The translations under genes were made by a program, and so were the position numbers. The notes below the pieces were generated by a model. It was not told the origin of the DNA and ran no database searches. It saw only the letters and a list, made by a program, of their open reading frames with translations. A DNA stretch of 64,000 nucleotides, taken from assembly GCA_013399695.1 (NCBI GenBank), contig VXAU01004951.1:683478-747477 (forward strand), read 5' to 3'. Source of the stretch: Formicarius rufipectus (Eukaryota > Chordata > Aves > Passeriformes > Formicariidae). Numbering within the stretch: the stretch's first letter is position 1; the number at the start of each line of letters is the position of its first letter. Of the stretch, positions 63,594 through 64,000 are shown in pieces.

Positions 63594-63599
63594 ATTAAA
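63594..63599 (+). terminator. LTR poly(A) signal (ATTAAA)
   Basis: ATTAAA lies after the AT-rich (TTA)n stretch and about 15-30 bp before 'aatccacgag', the place where R would end in this LTR family. The T/A-rich run before it is low-complexity. Confidence 0.55.
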
Positions 63600-63721
63600 T
63601 GGTTCTTATCTTAATCCACGAGGTTTACCTTTTCTTTCTGATTCTTCTCACCGCTGCAGCAGGGAAGTGAGCAAGGAGGGCTGCAGGGTACTTAGTTGCT
63701 GACTAGGATGAAACCATGACA

Positions 63722-63726
63722 AAGAC
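63722..63726 (+). repeat. Target-site duplication, right copy
   Basis: AAGAC immediately after the terminal CA of the LTR, differing from the left copy AAGGC by one transition. Confidence 0.6.
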
Positions 63727-63955
63727 ACAGTGTACACAAATTGTAGGGTTCAGATGAGAAAAGAAAAACTTTTTTTCCTGGGAGGGAAGCATTCCAAAAG
63801 AAAGATACTCAGATTGTTGCAATGTCTCCATTCTTGGAGAGTTTTAAGACTTGGCTGGACAAACCCACAACCGACTTGATCTAGATTTGAGTGGGAGATC
63901 AGGCTTAATGACCCACAGTGTTCCCTTCCAGTGGGAATTTGTCATTGTCTGTTGA
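63722..63955 (+). mobile_element. CR1 LINE, right part with 3' end
   Basis: 'aaagaaaaactttttttcct', 'gattgttgcaatgtctccat', 'tcttggagagttttaagact', 'tggctggacaaaccc' and 'acagtgttcccttccagtgg' follow the avian CR1 3' region in order (aaaaacttctttactg / gaggttgtggagtctcc / ccttggagatattcaaaac / ggtcccttccaacc). It continues exactly from the left half at 62950-63110, so both belong to one copy of at least 390 bp. Substitution and small-deletion load suggest an old insertion, consistent with it having been the target of the LTR. Confidence 0.8.
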
Positions 63956-63974
63956 ATTTTTGACTTTGATATGT

Positions 63975-64000
63975 AAAAAAAAAAAAAAAACAAAACAAAC
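63975..64000 (+). repeat. Poly(A) then A/C tract at window edge
   Basis: Sixteen A followed by 'caaaacaaac' up to the last base. The tract continues outside the window. Confidence 0.8.

Larger units (their letters stand above)
63111..63721 (+). mobile_element. Solo LTR of an avian ERVL-type endogenous retrovirus
   Basis: About 611 bp running from 'tatcctgggtttggctggga' to 'gatgaaaccatgaca'. Internal blocks such as 'ttggatttagtatgagaata', 'tggtcaaagggatgttccat' and 'atgggctgggcatcagtcag' match an LTR family I know as common in bird genomes. It carries a TATA box (63377-63382) and an ATTAAA signal (63594-63599) in the expected order, so the element points along the plus strand. The normal TG start is mutated to TA; the CA end is intact. 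No primer-binding site, gag, pol or second LTR is in the window, so it is a solo LTR, normally left by recombination between two LTRs. It lies inside an older CR1. The 105-codon frame at 63385-63702 is not a known viral gene. Confidence 0.88.

Noticed and set aside
63385..63702. 105-codon frame inside the LTR
   Set aside because: LTRs of this type are non-coding; the frame spans the promoter-to-poly(A) region and matches no retroviral protein I know.
1..64000. CRISPR array, operon, phage or plasmid features
   Set aside because: There are no regularly spaced direct repeats, no dense gene packing and no ribosome-binding-site pattern. The avian CR1 and LTR repeats place the sequence in a vertebrate nuclear genome.
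1..64000. tRNA, rRNA, U6 or 7SK genes
   Set aside because: Reading for B-box-like and snRNA signature words gave no convincing hit. Small snoRNA or microRNA hairpins cannot be excluded by eye.

Overview
This window reads as AT-rich, CpG-poor vertebrate nuclear DNA, most likely from a bird. The evidence is the interspersed repeats: several CR1 LINE fragments with the avian 3' signature, a solo LTR of the avian ERVL type near the right end, and old amniote-type MIR/L2 elements. No prokaryotic gene structure, operon, CRISPR array or phage-like block is present.

I find no protein-coding exon, tRNA, rRNA or other RNA gene that I can defend. The open frames are short, scattered over all six frames and overlap one another. 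They lack recognisable domains, and none has a convincing start, splice or poly(A) context. The best description is an intergenic or intronic desert. If a gene crosses it, its exons lie outside or are too small to recognise by eye.

Layout: about 600-2060 is a badly decayed, 3'-complete CR1 LINE of an old amniote type, including remains of the reverse transcriptase. 2060-17670 is mostly unique sequence with low-complexity tracts, a possible MIR/L2 scrap near 6430 and a CTCF-like site near 11530. A CR1 scrap lies at 17676-17760. 18-31.7 kb is again mostly unique, with a 260-codon open frame of unknown meaning at 28.3-29.1 kb. 31.7-40.5 kb holds three clear MIR/L2-like copies, a CR1 3' end at 33.0-33.2 kb and a second CTCF-like site. 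43.6-44.2 kb is pyrimidine-rich and is followed by a complex segment that resembles a conserved non-coding element. Two more such candidates lie near 50.0 and 62.2 kb, the last with a perfect CRE palindrome. The right end holds a solo LTR of about 611 bp (63111-63721) inserted into an older CR1 copy, flanked by a near-perfect 5-bp target duplication.

Nothing here amounts to a new biological system. The observations with most content are the nested LTR-in-CR1 insertion, the old CR1 with a damaged catalytic motif, the group of relic MIR/L2 elements, the candidate regulatory segments, and the recurring T/G- or A/C-only tracts. Repeat assignments come from remembered family consensus patterns, not a database search, so boundaries are approximate.
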